From Neobacillus sp. PS3-12 (GTDB lineage: Bacteria > Bacillota > Bacilli > Bacillales > Cytobacillaceae): a DNA stretch of 64,000 bases. Shown piece by piece: positions 36,416 through 45,994 of this stretch; positions within the stretch are counted from its first letter, which is position 1, and the number at the start of each line of letters is the position of its first letter. The DNA lies in NCBI RefSeq assembly GCF_030915385.1, contig NZ_CP133268.1:5244001-5308000 (forward strand), in the 5' to 3' direction. The notes below the pieces were generated by a model. That model worked only from the letters and a program-made list of their open reading frames with translations, was not told the origin of the DNA and did not search any database. Position numbers and translations under genes: made by a program.

Positions 36416-37285
36416 TTAATTTTCATTTTGAAGATCATTTTTATTAGGGAAACCATCTTTTTTTGACAGGATATAAAAATGAATCGGGACCTCAGACAGA
36501 TTTATCTTCTTAAAACCAGTTACCTCCCAGCCTTCCCGAAACAAATTAGTGAATACTTCTCTAGTCTTTAATCTCCACTCCATTGCTGTTTCTTTATTTG
36601 TTTCCCTAATCATTCGAAAATTTTGGGGGATGGGAACAAACAAGTTGGTAGATTCCTGCATAGGGAGGGGAAGAATAGCCTTTGGGATTGGATATCCATC
36701 TTTATGCAGTTCAAAGCGAATAAGAGAGTTTCGTTCAGCTTGAGTAAATGTAATATTGGCTCCCTTTGTTTCTCTAGTATTGTTCAGGTTTATATACCAT
36801 TCCACAAGAAAACGATTGGAAGGAATTCCGTTATTTAAAAGGTCTTCCATTTCTCCATAACAATCTGGGATATAAATCGAACATACACTGCCAAGTTTTC
36901 CAATATTTAAGTATCCATTGACACTTTCCAATGGATCATAAGTCCAAGTTATGAGTGTGTAGCCAAGTTTCCTGGCCTCCTCACGTTGGGCAAGCTTCAG
37001 TTTCTCACCAATTTTCAGATTACGAAAGCGGGGATCGGTTCCGAGAACATGGGAACAAAGGTAAATTTCTTTTCCATTATAACCCGCAAAACTATATTGA
37101 AAACCAACTAATTGTTTCTCGAAATATGCCCCTAACACCAAACCGCCGTTTTTAACGGTGGTTACCGTTTGGTGAGTGGGGATTGAATCGTATTCTCCCC
37201 AGATTTTACTTTCTAATGTCCTTACTTCATTGAGTTCATCCATTGAGTGAAGGGACCGAATTTCAATTTCTGCTGATGTTAACAT
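36416..37285 (-). CDS. GNAT-like predicted acetyltransferase (COG3375 type)
   Basis: 289 aa. The first half has a GNAT fold (LVGFQYSFAGYNGKEIYLCS; VLGTDPRFRNLKIGEKLK for acetyl-CoA binding; ITWTYDPLESVNGYLN). The second half is specific to the COG3375 group of predicted acetyltransferases. The substrate is unknown. It lies 21 bases downstream of the lysine permease gene, so the two may be co-transcribed. Confidence 0.8.
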   Translation of the reverse strand: MLTSAEIEIRSLHSMDELNEVRTLESKIWGEYDSIPTHQTVTTVKNGGLVLGAYFEKQLVGFQYSFAGYNGKEIYLCSHVLGTDPRFRNLKIGEKLKLAQREEARKLGYTLITWTYDPLESVNGYLNIGKLGSVCSIYIPDCYGEMEDLLNNGIPSNRFLVEWYINLNNTRETKGANITFTQAERNSLIRFELHKDGYPIPKAILPLPMQESTNLFVPIPQNFRMIRETNKETAMEWRLKTREVFTNLFREGWEVTGFKKINLSEVPIHFYILSKKDGFPNKNDLQNEN

Positions 37286-37306
37286 AATAAATCTCCCGTA
37301 AAGTGT

Positions 37307-38779
37307 TTATTCCTGGTTGAAGTCAGCTTGTTCATATGGAACAAGTTTTGTTTTCATCACGAATTTATAACCTAAATAGGCGATTAAAAATAGTGGAAGA
37401 CCGATATAGGAAACTAATGCTCCATACCAATCAAGTTTAGGTCCAAAAAATGCTTCGAAGTTTTGCCCAAAGATGGCAACCAGACACAATATAGTCGCTA
37501 AAATTGGACCAAGTGGAAACCATTTCGATAAATATGGCAGATCACTAAGTTTTCGTCCTTGTGCAACATAGGCCTTTCGGAACCTAAAATGGGTAATCGT
37601 AATTCCAAGCCATGATAAGAATCCAGCTAAACCGGAAGCATTTAATAACCAATTATATACAGTACCATCACCAAACAACGAGGTTAAGAAGCACAACATT
37701 CCAATGATCGTTGAAAGATAAAGTGCGTTTGTTGGTAGTCCGCGTTTATTTACCTTACGAAGGAAACGAGGTGCCTTACCTTCTTCCGCTAAAACCCATA
37801 ATACTCGGGAGGCAGCGTAAAGAGCAGAATTTCCTGCAGAAAGTACAGCTGTTAGGATAACTGCATTCATTACTGCAGCCGAAAAGGCTAAACCTGCCCG
37901 TTTAAATACAAGTGTAAACGGACTAACAGCAATATCTTTTACGTCTGAGCTTAATAACAGCGGGTCATTTGCGCTTACTAGACAGCCGATAATAAAAATG
38001 GCAAGAACATAAAACAAAAGGATTCGCCAAAATATCTGCTTGATCGCCTTCGGCATGTTTACTGCAGGATTTTCGCTTTCACCTGCTGCAATCCCTACGA
38101 GCTCTGTGCCCTGAAAAGCAAATCCGACGACCATAAATACACTAATAACAGATACATACCCACCCTTAAAGGAGTGTTTCGTAAATGTATCAAATCCACC
38201 AGTATGTCCGCCCATAATGCCAAAAATCATTAATAAGCCGAGGATAATAAAAATAATAACTGTTGCAACTTTAATAATTGAAAACCAAAATTCTGATTCA
38301 CCGTATCCTTTGACAGATAAAACGTTAAGGCCGAAAATAATCAGAAGAAATATAGCGCTCCATAAAATACCCGGAGTATGAGGAAACCAATATTTCATAA
38401 TTAATGATGAAGCAGATAATTCAAGGGCCACAATAATTGCATTGTTATACCAGTAATTCCAGCCGACTGCAAAGCCTAATGCTGGGTCCACAAACCTGGA
38501 AGAATAAGTACTAAATGAACCTGTAATTGGAATAAATGCGGACATCTCACCTAGACTGGTCATGATGAAATATACCATCAATCCTGCAATTAGATAAGCG
38601 AGTAAGGCTCCGCCGGGACCTGCAGTATGAATTGGTGATCCGCTTGCTAAAAATAAACCTGTACCGATCGTACCTCCAATAGCGATCATGGAAAGGTGCC
38701 TTGTTTTTAATTTACGTTCTAATTGCTTTTCCTTTGGCTTAGATTCATCATATTCAGAAATTGGTTTTGTAGTTTCCAT
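37307..38779 (-). CDS. lysP: Lysine-type amino acid permease (LysP-like)
   Basis: 490 aa APC-family permease with twelve predicted helices. The start region (LSMIAIGGTIGTGLFLASGS) and AGPGGALLAYLIAGLMVYF closely follow the LysP pattern, as does WNYWYNNAI. It takes up lysine (or another cationic amino acid) with protons. No lysine riboswitch is visible upstream. Confidence 0.85.
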   Translation of the reverse strand: METTKPISEYDESKPKEKQLERKLKTRHLSMIAIGGTIGTGLFLASGSPIHTAGPGGALLAYLIAGLMVYFIMTSLGEMSAFIPITGSFSTYSSRFVDPALGFAVGWNYWYNNAIIVALELSASSLIMKYWFPHTPGILWSAIFLLIIFGLNVLSVKGYGESEFWFSIIKVATVIIFIILGLLMIFGIMGGHTGGFDTFTKHSFKGGYVSVISVFMVVGFAFQGTELVGIAAGESENPAVNMPKAIKQIFWRILLFYVLAIFIIGCLVSANDPLLLSSDVKDIAVSPFTLVFKRAGLAFSAAVMNAVILTAVLSAGNSALYAASRVLWVLAEEGKAPRFLRKVNKRGLPTNALYLSTIIGMLCFLTSLFGDGTVYNWLLNASGLAGFLSWLGITITHFRFRKAYVAQGRKLSDLPYLSKWFPLGPILATILCLVAIFGQNFEAFFGPKLDWYGALVSYIGLPLFLIAYLGYKFVMKTKLVPYEQADFNQE

Positions 38780-38967
38780 AGTTCACCTCTAAGTTGTCTA
38801 ATATTTATGCTATTCACAAAAACTCAAATTTAAAAATATTATTCTGGTAAAATAAAAACGTGTATTTATACATTACCATAAATAAAAATGAAAATAAAAA
38901 AGATGTTAATTCTGAAAATTTACAAACCGTTTAATTCTAAAAAAGAGCATTCTATTCTCTCTAGGGA

Positions 38968-38999
38968 AATAAAAACAGCCCCTGAGACCAGGGGCTGTT
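38968..38999 (-). terminator. Terminator of the LOG gene
   Basis: A perfect 11-bp stem (AACAGCCCCTG with CAGGGGCTGTT) with an A-run on its left, that is a U-run on the minus strand. Confidence 0.85.
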
Positions 39000-39024
39000 G
39001 ATTGGTGAAAAAAGCATTTGGTAT

Positions 39025-39600
39025 CTATTGTTGCTTCCATTTGTAATCGGCTATATTCGGAACATAATTCATCATCATGGAAAGTAATGTTTCTGGCTCG
39101 GAAGAAGAGTTAATAATCCTTTTTGGGGCATCGTTCGAAAACCCTGATTGAATACTATGGCTTACCAGGTTTAGGAAGGGATCATAATAACTGTTGATAT
39201 TAAAAACACCTATCGGTTTTTTGTGTATGCCGATTTGAGCCCAGCACAAAACCTCAAATAATTCTTCGAAGGTCCCTAATCCACCTGGAAGGGCAATATA
39301 TCCATCTGCTAATTCACTCATTTTTGCTTTTCTCTCGTGCATAGTATCAACCTCAACAAGCTGGGTTATATGGGAATGAACATTTTCGCCTTTTATTAAA
39401 CCTCTTGGCATGATGCCGATCACCTTACCGCCATTTTTTAGTACCTCGTTGGCAATTACACCCATTAAGCCATTTCTTGAACCGCCAAAAATAATAGAAA
39501 AACCTTTTTCTGCAATGACTTTTCCCAGTTCTTGAGTTTTCTCCTTAAATTCTGGATTGTTTCCAAGATTAGAACCTGCAAAAACACAAATTGATTTCAT
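39025..39600 (-). CDS. LOG family protein (nucleoside monophosphate phosphoribohydrolase-like)
   Basis: 191 aa. The signature PGGLGTFEELFEVL and the GGSRNGLMGVIANEV motif identify the LOG family, which releases free base from nucleotide monophosphates. ATG at 39600 has AGGTG 5 bases before it; the adjacent ATG at 39603 is too close. Single gene, divergent from trpB. Confidence 0.9.
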   Translation of the reverse strand: MKSICVFAGSNLGNNPEFKEKTQELGKVIAEKGFSIIFGGSRNGLMGVIANEVLKNGGKVIGIMPRGLIKGENVHSHITQLVEVDTMHERKAKMSELADGYIALPGGLGTFEELFEVLCWAQIGIHKKPIGVFNINSYYDPFLNLVSHSIQSGFSNDAPKRIINSSSEPETLLSMMMNYVPNIADYKWKQQ

Positions 39601-39756
39601 CATAGCACCTCAGTTCTAATATATTATTGCTATTTTACAATATATGCATACTAGAAGCGATTCATTGACAGCATAATCATCAAAAATTAGGAATATTCTA
39701 GCTAGTTAGATATAATAGGAGAGAGAATAAAAATAGTTTCAGGAGTTGAGTAAAGA

Positions 39757-40920
39757 ATGACTAGTGCTAATACCGAAAACAAAGGCTATTTTGGACAGTT
39801 TGGCGGAAGCTTTGTTCCAGAAGCACTCCAGGAAGTATTGGATATTTTAGAAGAGAATTTTTTGAAAGAAAAGGATAATTCGGAATTTATTGAGGAGTTT
39901 AAGTATTACCTTAAAGAATATGTTGGTCGTGAAAATCCATTAACATTAGCAAAAAATTTAACTAAACAATTAGGCGGAGCGAAAATATATCTTAAAAGAG
40001 AAGACTTAAACCATACTGGAGCACATAAAATTAATAATGCAATCGGACAAATTTTATTAGCTAAACGAATGGGAGCAAAGAGAATTATCGCTGAAACAGG
40101 TGCAGGGCAGCATGGTGTTGCAACTGCAACCGCATGTGCCATGTTTGACATGGAGTGTGTCATCTATATGGGAAAAGTCGATATGGAGCGACAGGCACTT
40201 AATGTTTTTAGAATGGAATTATTAGGAGCAAAGGTAATTCCTGTTGAAAAAGGTCAGGGGCGATTAAAGGATGCAGTGGATGAAGCCTTAAATGATCTAG
40301 TTCAAAATTATAAAAATACCTTTTATTTGCTAGGATCTGCTGTAGGCCCACATCCATACCCAACGATGGTAAAGCATTTTCAGTCAATTATAAGTGAAGA
40401 ATCGAAAACACAAATTCTCGAAAAAGAAGGGAAATTACCTACCGCAGTGATTGCGGCAACTGGCGGCGGGAGCAATGCAATTGGTGCTTTTGCACATTAT
40501 CTTGAGGAGCCAGATGTTCGGCTAATTGGAGTAGAGCCTGCAGAAGCTCCGTCATTATCGGAAGGTGTACCGGCTGTTATTCATGGTTTTAAGTGCTACA
40601 CACTGCTTGATGATAACGGTGAACCAAAGCCGACCTATTCTATTGCAGCTGGTCTTGATTATCCTGGTGTGGGACCCGAACATAGCTTTTTGAAAGAATC
40701 GGGAAGAGCTCAATATGTAACAGTGACAGGACAGGAAGCACTTGATGCCTTCGTATTGCTATCAAAGACTGAGGGAATTATTCCTGCTCTTGAAAGTTCA
40801 CACGCTGTTGCCTATGCTGTTAAATTAGCAAAAGAACTTTCAAAAAATGATATCATTATCGTGAATCTATCGGGCCGCGGTGATAAGGACGTTGAACAAG
40901 TTTTTAATATGTTAAAATAA
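39757..40920 (+). CDS. trpB: Tryptophan synthase beta chain, orphan
   Basis: 387 aa with the PLP lysine in NHTGAHKINN, the substrate motif AETGAGQHG and the phosphate-binding GGGSNA. All residues of an ordinary TrpB1-type enzyme appear to be present. It condenses indole with serine. There is no trpA or other trp gene next to it, so it may serve indole salvage or be a second copy. A perfect 20-bp bidirectional terminator follows. Confidence 0.95.
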   Translation: MTSANTENKGYFGQFGGSFVPEALQEVLDILEENFLKEKDNSEFIEEFKYYLKEYVGRENPLTLAKNLTKQLGGAKIYLKREDLNHTGAHKINNAIGQILLAKRMGAKRIIAETGAGQHGVATATACAMFDMECVIYMGKVDMERQALNVFRMELLGAKVIPVEKGQGRLKDAVDEALNDLVQNYKNTFYLLGSAVGPHPYPTMVKHFQSIISEESKTQILEKEGKLPTAVIAATGGGSNAIGAFAHYLEEPDVRLIGVEPAEAPSLSEGVPAVIHGFKCYTLLDDNGEPKPTYSIAAGLDYPGVGPEHSFLKESGRAQYVTVTGQEALDAFVLLSKTEGIIPALESSHAVAYAVKLAKELSKNDIIIVNLSGRGDKDVEQVFNMLK

Positions 40921-40936
40921 TAATATGATTTAAATT

Positions 40937-40982
40937 CAAATACAAAATCCACCAAGTCTGGGCTTGGTGGATTTTGTATTTG
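40937..40982. terminator. Bidirectional terminator, 20-bp perfect stem
   Basis: A 20-base arm (40937-40956) and its exact complement (40963-40982) enclose a 6-base loop. It serves trpB and the convergent marR. Confidence 0.95.
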
Positions 40983-40986
40983 AAAT

Positions 40987-41418
40987 TTAGGACTTTTCAA
41001 GAACACTTCGGTTGAATTTATTTAAAAGCTCAGCAAATAGATTAAGTTCCTCATTAGACCAATTTTCTAAAACTTTTTTTACTCTGACCAATCGCACTTG
41101 TTTTGATTCAGTATATTCCTTTAAGCCAAGTTTTGTTATTTGAAAGGAATAAGCCCTTCCATCTTTTGGATTGGGAATTTTATAAATATATCCTTTATTT
41201 TCTAAAGCAGCTGCTTGTCTGCTTACTGTAGAGATGTCTAGTTTGAATTCATCTGCCAAAGCCTTTACTCCTGCAGACCCATGTGAAGTGATTTGATGCA
41301 GCAACAAATATGCTGATCGGTCAAGGGGACCAAGTTTATTATGAGAAGATATTGAGTTGATTCGACGATATAAAATCGCTAGTTCAAGCTCAAGGTTCTC
41401 CAACGAATGTTCTTCCAT
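40987..41418 (-). CDS. MarR family transcriptional regulator
   Basis: 143 aa from the ATG at 41418, which has GAGGA 7 bases upstream; an ATG at 41472 has no RBS. Winged helix about residues 45-110 (VKALADEFKLDISTVSRQAA, FQITKLG). It is divergent from an MFS exporter whose promoter carries a palindrome over the -10 box, the classical arrangement of a MarR repressor and its pump. Confidence 0.92.
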   Translation of the reverse strand: MEEHSLENLELELAILYRRINSISSHNKLGPLDRSAYLLLHQITSHGSAGVKALADEFKLDISTVSRQAAALENKGYIYKIPNPKDGRAYSFQITKLGLKEYTESKQVRLVRVKKVLENWSNEELNLFAELLNKFNRSVLEKS

Positions 41419-41566
41419 GTTATTTTCCTCACTTTTTCTTTCGATCTTAACTTTATCGTAACACACCAGCAACCCTTTTATAAAATGATGAACATCAGTT
41501 CAGAAAATGTAATAACATGAAATAGGGCAGCTAAAGAAGGAATGTCTAATAATGAGAAAAATAATG

Positions 41567-41594
41567 TTGACACAATAACAAATAGTTGTATAAT
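41567..41594 (+). promoter_or_regulatory. Sigma-A promoter of the MFS exporter
   Basis: TTGACA (41567-41572) and TATAAT (41589-41594) are separated by 16 bases. Confidence 0.8.
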
Positions 41595-41598
41595 ACAA
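41586..41598. promoter_or_regulatory. MarR operator candidate
   Basis: TTGTATAATACAA is a perfect inverted repeat (TTGTA-TAA-TACAA) lying over the -10 box of the exporter promoter and upstream of the divergent marR. It is the expected size and place for a MarR site. Confidence 0.7.
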
Positions 41599-41695
41599 TC
41601 ATATGTGGTTCTGAGAAAATTTTAAAAATTGCGATTATTATCTATCAACATTACTGTTAATGGCGCGAAATTTTAATTTAAGGGGAGAAGTAAAG

Positions 41696-42940
41696 ATGTC
41701 ATCAACACCACCACCTATGTCAACAACGTCAGCAACCGTTGTTTCATCTGCTAAGGCAGAAACAGGCTTATTAAGCCAACCAAGATCAGTCTGGGCTGTC
41801 TTTTTTGCCTGTGTGATTGCTTTTATGGGTCTTGGATTAGTAGATCCAATTTTACCTGCAATTGCAAAAAACCTTCAAGCTACACCAAGTGAAGTTACTT
41901 TGCTTTTTACTAGCTATAATGCGGTGATGGCAGTGGCAATGCTCATCACTGGTGCTATTTCATCAAGATTGGGAATTAAATGGACGCTAGTAATGGGGAT
42001 TATTGTAATTGCCTTATTTTCTGGTTTAGGAGGACTTTCAAACGGAATATGGTCTCTTGTTGGATTACGAGGGGGCTGGGGATTAGGCAACGCTCTTTTC
42101 GTGGCTACAGCTTTAGCTGCCATCGTGTCACTTTCAAACAGCGGTACAGCAAAGGCAATTATTTTGTATGAAGCAGCAATTGGGCTGGGAATATCCGTTG
42201 GGCCGTTGCTTGGCGGATGGTTAGGAGGCTTTTCCTGGAGAGGCCCTTTCCTTGGGGTTGCCGCACTAATGGTGGTTGCGTTTTTTGGTTTGATTATGTT
42301 AATGCCGAAGTCAAGTTCAACAAGCCCGAATAGGGCTAAAACGTCGCTATTAGATCCATTTCGCGCTTTAAAACACCGTTCACTATTAGTTTTTGGAATT
42401 GGAGCTGCACTTTACAATTTCGGGTTCTTCACTTTATTAGCTTATGCACCTTTTGTAATGGGCTTGGATGTGCACGGTATCGGGTACGTTTTCTTAGCTT
42501 GGGGAATATTGCTCGCAATTACCTCTGTATTCATGGCACCAAGACTGCAGCAATTATTTGGAACAGTAAAGTCAATGTGTACAATGTTGACATTGTTTGC
42601 ACTCCTGCTGCTTGCAATGGGGCTTTGGACATCAACACAATGGGTAACTATTGCAGCAGTGATTTTAGCTGGTGCGTTGTTAGGTAATAATAATACCCTC
42701 ATAACGACTGCTGTAATGAATGCAGCACCAGTTGAGCGATCAACTGCGTCTGCAGCGTATAGCTTTTTACGATTTATAGGAGGGGCCATTGCTCCGTATC
42801 TTGCTGGAAAACTTGCTGAATGGTATAGTTCAAGTACACCTTTTATTGTTGGAGCTATATTTGTAATGGTATCCGTTATTTTTATTGGAATCAATTTTAA
42901 ACATATAAAGCATGTTGATGATGCTGAAATGGGGCATTAA
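41696..42940 (+). CDS. MFS drug/metabolite exporter
   Basis: 414 aa; ATG at 41696 with AGGGGAG 8 bases upstream. Twelve hydrophobic segments after a Ser/Thr/Pro-rich start. GLVDPILPAIAKNL in helix 1 and RGGWGLGNALFVATALA in helix 4 are typical of the drug:proton antiporter DHA1 group. With the divergent MarR it is probably an inducible efflux pump; the substrate is unknown. Confidence 0.88.
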   Translation: MSSTPPPMSTTSATVVSSAKAETGLLSQPRSVWAVFFACVIAFMGLGLVDPILPAIAKNLQATPSEVTLLFTSYNAVMAVAMLITGAISSRLGIKWTLVMGIIVIALFSGLGGLSNGIWSLVGLRGGWGLGNALFVATALAAIVSLSNSGTAKAIILYEAAIGLGISVGPLLGGWLGGFSWRGPFLGVAALMVVAFFGLIMLMPKSSSTSPNRAKTSLLDPFRALKHRSLLVFGIGAALYNFGFFTLLAYAPFVMGLDVHGIGYVFLAWGILLAITSVFMAPRLQQLFGTVKSMCTMLTLFALLLLAMGLWTSTQWVTIAAVILAGALLGNNNTLITTAVMNAAPVERSTASAAYSFLRFIGGAIAPYLAGKLAEWYSSSTPFIVGAIFVMVSVIFIGINFKHIKHVDDAEMGH

Positions 42941-42947
42941 TCATTCG

Positions 42948-42981
42948 AAAAAAGGAAGGGACTGAGTCTCTTCCTTTTTTG
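42948..42981 (+). terminator. Terminator after the MFS exporter
   Basis: An 11-bp stem (AAAAAAGGAAG with CTTCCTTTTTT) around an 11-base loop. Confidence 0.8.
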
Positions 42982-43052
42982 ATGCCTATTTTTTTTCAAA
43001 AAAACGCAGCCTAATACATAAATTTAGACTGCTTTACCTTAAATGTTTTTTA

Positions 43053-44609
43053 TTAGTTTCTTAATTCAACTCTGCGAATTTTTCCTGAATCTGTTTTTGG
43101 TAACGTGTCAATAAACTGAATAATCCTTGGATATTTGTATGGTGCTGTTAATTTTTTGACAAAGTTCTGCAATTCTTTTGCTAATAAATCATTCCCTTGA
43201 ACGCCATCCTTTAAGACGACGAAGGCCTTTACAACATTCCCGCGAATTGGGTCAGGGGAAGCAACAACAGCACATTCCTTAACCGATTCATGTTTCATTA
43301 ATGCATCCTCTACCTCGAAAGGACCAATTGTATATCCTGAGCTGATAATGACATCATCATTTCTTCCTTGAAACCAGAAATAATTTTCCTCGTCTTTGGA
43401 TGCTCTGTCTCCGGTTATGAAATAATTCCCTCGAACAGAGTTTTTTGTTTTTTCCTCGTCCTTATAATATTGTTTAAAAAGCGCAGGAAAATCTTTGCGT
43501 ACCGCAATTGTTCCAACTTCATTGACTGGAAGCGGTTGGCCATTTTCATCAACAATTTCTACAAATTCTTCGAGAATTGGTTTTCCCATTGAACCGATTT
43601 TATTCGCATCAACATTTAAATTGGCAATTAATAACGTACTTTCTGTTTGACCATAACCATCACGGATCTGCAGATTAAAATTACGTTTGAAAATATCAAT
43701 AACTTCTCTATTTAGCGCTTCACCTGCAGAAACTGCAGTATGTAAATGAGACAGATTAAATGATGCAATGTCATCCAATTTCGCCATCATCCGATATTCT
43801 GTTGGAGTACAGCACAAAACATTTATTTTATGATCTTGAAGAATGTGCAAATATTTATGTGGATGAAATTTCCCGTTATAAACAAAGCCTGTAGCTCCAG
43901 AGCCTAGGATCGCAAGTAACGGACTCCAAACCCATTTTTGCCAGCCGGGTGCTGCGGTAGCCCATACCGTATCATCCTCATGGATGTTTAACCATAGGGG
44001 TGCAGAAATTCTTAAATGGGCAAAGCCCCAGCCATGACTGTGGACAACCCCTTTAGGCATACCTGTTGTACCTGAGGTATAGGCAAGAATCGCAAAATCA
44101 TCCTTTTTTGTTGCAACAGTTTCAAAGGTTTCTGACTCATTGCTCATTATATTTTCCATTGAAAGCCAGTTCTCTACTTCTTGTCCAAAAGCAATTTTAT
44201 ATTTTAAGAAAGGTGTTTCTTCCTTTATATTTTCAAATTCAGTAATAAATTGATAGTAAGAGATTACCGCTTTTGCTTCAGAGTGGTTTAAGCGATATAC
44301 TAAATCCTTCGCTCGAAGTAATTCAGAGGAAGGACTAATCACAATACCTTTTTTTAAACATGCTAAATAAATAACATATGATTCAATAAGGCGTGTAGTC
44401 ATGACAACTACTCTGTCACCTTTATTTAATCCGAGTTTTGTTAATCCGTTTGCAAGCTTATTGGCTTCTTTTATTAGCTCTGCATAGGTAATGGTTTTAT
44501 GATCTCCATTTCCATTTTCCCATTTCAAAGCAATTTTGTCGGAATAATGCTTATCAATTTCATTCGCAATGTTATAGTAGTCTGGTGCAATAAGTGCGTT
44601 TAAATCCAA
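43053..44609 (-). CDS. Acyl-CoA synthetase (AMP-forming), MbcS/AcsA-like
   Basis: 518 aa. AMP-binding motif YTSGTTGMPKGVVHSH (about 180), GYGQTES, and C-terminal FQGRNDDVIISSGYTIGP and the catalytic Lys in PKTDSGKIRR are complete. Adenylates a short or medium carboxylic acid and joins it to CoA. The pattern is close to Bacillus YtcI/MbcS (medium/branched-chain acids). TTG start with AGAGGA 7 bases before on the minus strand. It is placed between an efflux gene and the IclR regulator, so it may belong to the aromatic locus, but that is not certain. Confidence 0.88.
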   Translation of the reverse strand: MDLNALIAPDYYNIANEIDKHYSDKIALKWENGNGDHKTITYAELIKEANKLANGLTKLGLNKGDRVVVMTTRLIESYVIYLACLKKGIVISPSSELLRAKDLVYRLNHSEAKAVISYYQFITEFENIKEETPFLKYKIAFGQEVENWLSMENIMSNESETFETVATKKDDFAILAYTSGTTGMPKGVVHSHGWGFAHLRISAPLWLNIHEDDTVWATAAPGWQKWVWSPLLAILGSGATGFVYNGKFHPHKYLHILQDHKINVLCCTPTEYRMMAKLDDIASFNLSHLHTAVSAGEALNREVIDIFKRNFNLQIRDGYGQTESTLLIANLNVDANKIGSMGKPILEEFVEIVDENGQPLPVNEVGTIAVRKDFPALFKQYYKDEEKTKNSVRGNYFITGDRASKDEENYFWFQGRNDDVIISSGYTIGPFEVEDALMKHESVKECAVVASPDPIRGNVVKAFVVLKDGVQGNDLLAKELQNFVKKLTAPYKYPRIIQFIDTLPKTDSGKIRRVELRN

Positions 44610-44970
44610 TTTAGTATCCTCTTTTCCTATCCGATAAAATACAGAAAAACATCTCGTTTATCGGAAAATTAGTGCATATAGAAAGTTATTGTGACCAGGT
44701 AGTAATTTTGACAGTATCCATTAATATTAACCTTGAATTAATTATTAAGATTTTATGACCACATCACAAATTACTCAATTATCATATGACAATTGACACC
44801 CTAAAGTAAAATGATAAATGTCATATATTTTGTAAATAATTAAAATTATATGTAGGAATTTGTCATTTTATGCTTGATTTTTATTTTAAATGAAGTTTTC
44901 TGCCTAAAGAAAAACAAAAAAACATAGCCACTATGTTAATGGGGCTATGTCTAAATCTGTGTGATTATAA
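44610..44970. other. Intergenic region with inverted repeat and IclR terminator
   Basis: Holds TCCGATAAA (44630-44638) and TTTATCGGA (44657-44665), a perfect 9-bp inverted repeat in the leader of the acyl-CoA synthetase, and the terminator of iclR at 44915-44951. Otherwise AT-rich without coding signal. Confidence 0.6.
44915..44951 (-). terminator. Terminator of the IclR gene
   Basis: AACATAGCC pairs with GGCTATGT; a long A-run to the left gives the U-run on the minus strand. Confidence 0.75.
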
Positions 44971-45753
44971 CTATCCTCGGTACCCCATTCTTCTTGAAAT
45001 CTCCAATCCTGCTTGAATCGCTTTTTTGGCATATCCAGATATTTTGTGGGATTGGATCCTTTGGATCGGGCCGACAATTGATAATGCGGCAATAATATTT
45101 CCTTTATAGTCAAATATTGGTGCCGCGATTGAAGTTACTCCCTCCGTTAATTCTTCAATACTGTAAGCAAATCCATTTTCGCAGATTTGTTTTAAATGGC
45201 TGCGTAATTTTTGAGGATCTGTTATAGTACTTTTGGTAAATTGATGCAACCCTTTTTCAATAACTTGGTCCAACAAACTTTCACTGGAAAAAGCCAGTAA
45301 AACTTTTCCTGAACTAGTGCAATAAGGGGGATTACGCTTGCCGACATAAGTTAAAAAGCGTACGGGATGGTTACATTCTACTTTAGAAAGATAAACTATA
45401 TCTAGCTTATCCAATACAGAGATATGAGCTGTTTCACCGATTGCTTCTACTAGCTTCATTAAAATTGGTTGTGATTCTCGGTACACATCGATACTGCTAT
45501 TTACGATACCGCTTAATTCTAAAATGGAAAAACCTAAACGATATTTTTTTGTTTCCGGGTCTTTATAAACAAAGCCTTCGCTTGCGAGAGTTGCCATTGT
45601 ACGACTAACCGTACTTTTGTTTAATCCAAGTGATAAACTAAGATCGCTTATTTTTTTTTCTGGCTCATCGAGGGTAAAGCATTTTAAGATTCGCAGTGCA
45701 TTTTTTACAGAAGAAAGATATTGATCCTCTTGTTTTTTTTCATCATTACCCAC
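44971..45753 (-). CDS. IclR family transcriptional regulator
   Basis: 260 aa. N-terminal winged helix (about 12-75: ISDLSLSLGLNKSTVSRTMA) and a C-terminal effector domain with YCTSSGKVLLAF and SIAAPIFD. AGGAGG precedes the ATG. It is divergent from the semialdehyde dehydrogenase gene and the shared region contains a large palindrome. IclR proteins commonly control aromatic degradation, so it probably senses an intermediate of this pathway. Confidence 0.92.
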   Translation of the reverse strand: MGNDEKKQEDQYLSSVKNALRILKCFTLDEPEKKISDLSLSLGLNKSTVSRTMATLASEGFVYKDPETKKYRLGFSILELSGIVNSSIDVYRESQPILMKLVEAIGETAHISVLDKLDIVYLSKVECNHPVRFLTYVGKRNPPYCTSSGKVLLAFSSESLLDQVIEKGLHQFTKSTITDPQKLRSHLKQICENGFAYSIEELTEGVTSIAAPIFDYKGNIIAALSIVGPIQRIQSHKISGYAKKAIQAGLEISRRMGYRG

Positions 45754-45890
45754 ATAAATACCTCCTTAATAATTTCATTATAAGAAACATCGTTGCTTTA
45801 TAGTGGACAATATAACAGAAAAGCCTATAATTGGAAAGAGAATATACTTAATATTTCTATTTTTAAATAAATTATTAAAAAATTTTTATT

Positions 45891-45931
45891 TTGTTGCATA
45901 TATCGCAACAACGAAGTTGTATATGCAACAA
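45891..45931. promoter_or_regulatory. Palindromic IclR operator candidate
   Basis: TTGTTGCATATA (45891-45902) and TATATGCAACAA (45920-45931) are exact inverted copies, with a further GTTG/CAAC pair inside. The site lies in the divergent region of iclR and the dehydrogenase gene. Confidence 0.7.
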
Positions 45932-45994
45932 GTAAGTCTTATCATTATATTTAGAAAATATGAAAAATTACGATTCTAGAGGAGGATTTTGACG

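Noticed and set aside
38780..38967. Lysine riboswitch upstream of the LysP-like gene
   Set aside because: None of the conserved lysine-aptamer elements is visible in the leader.
42442..42894. 150-codon open frame opposite the MFS exporter
   Set aside because: It lies entirely inside a well-supported gene, on the other strand, with no RBS and low-complexity composition; a shadow frame.
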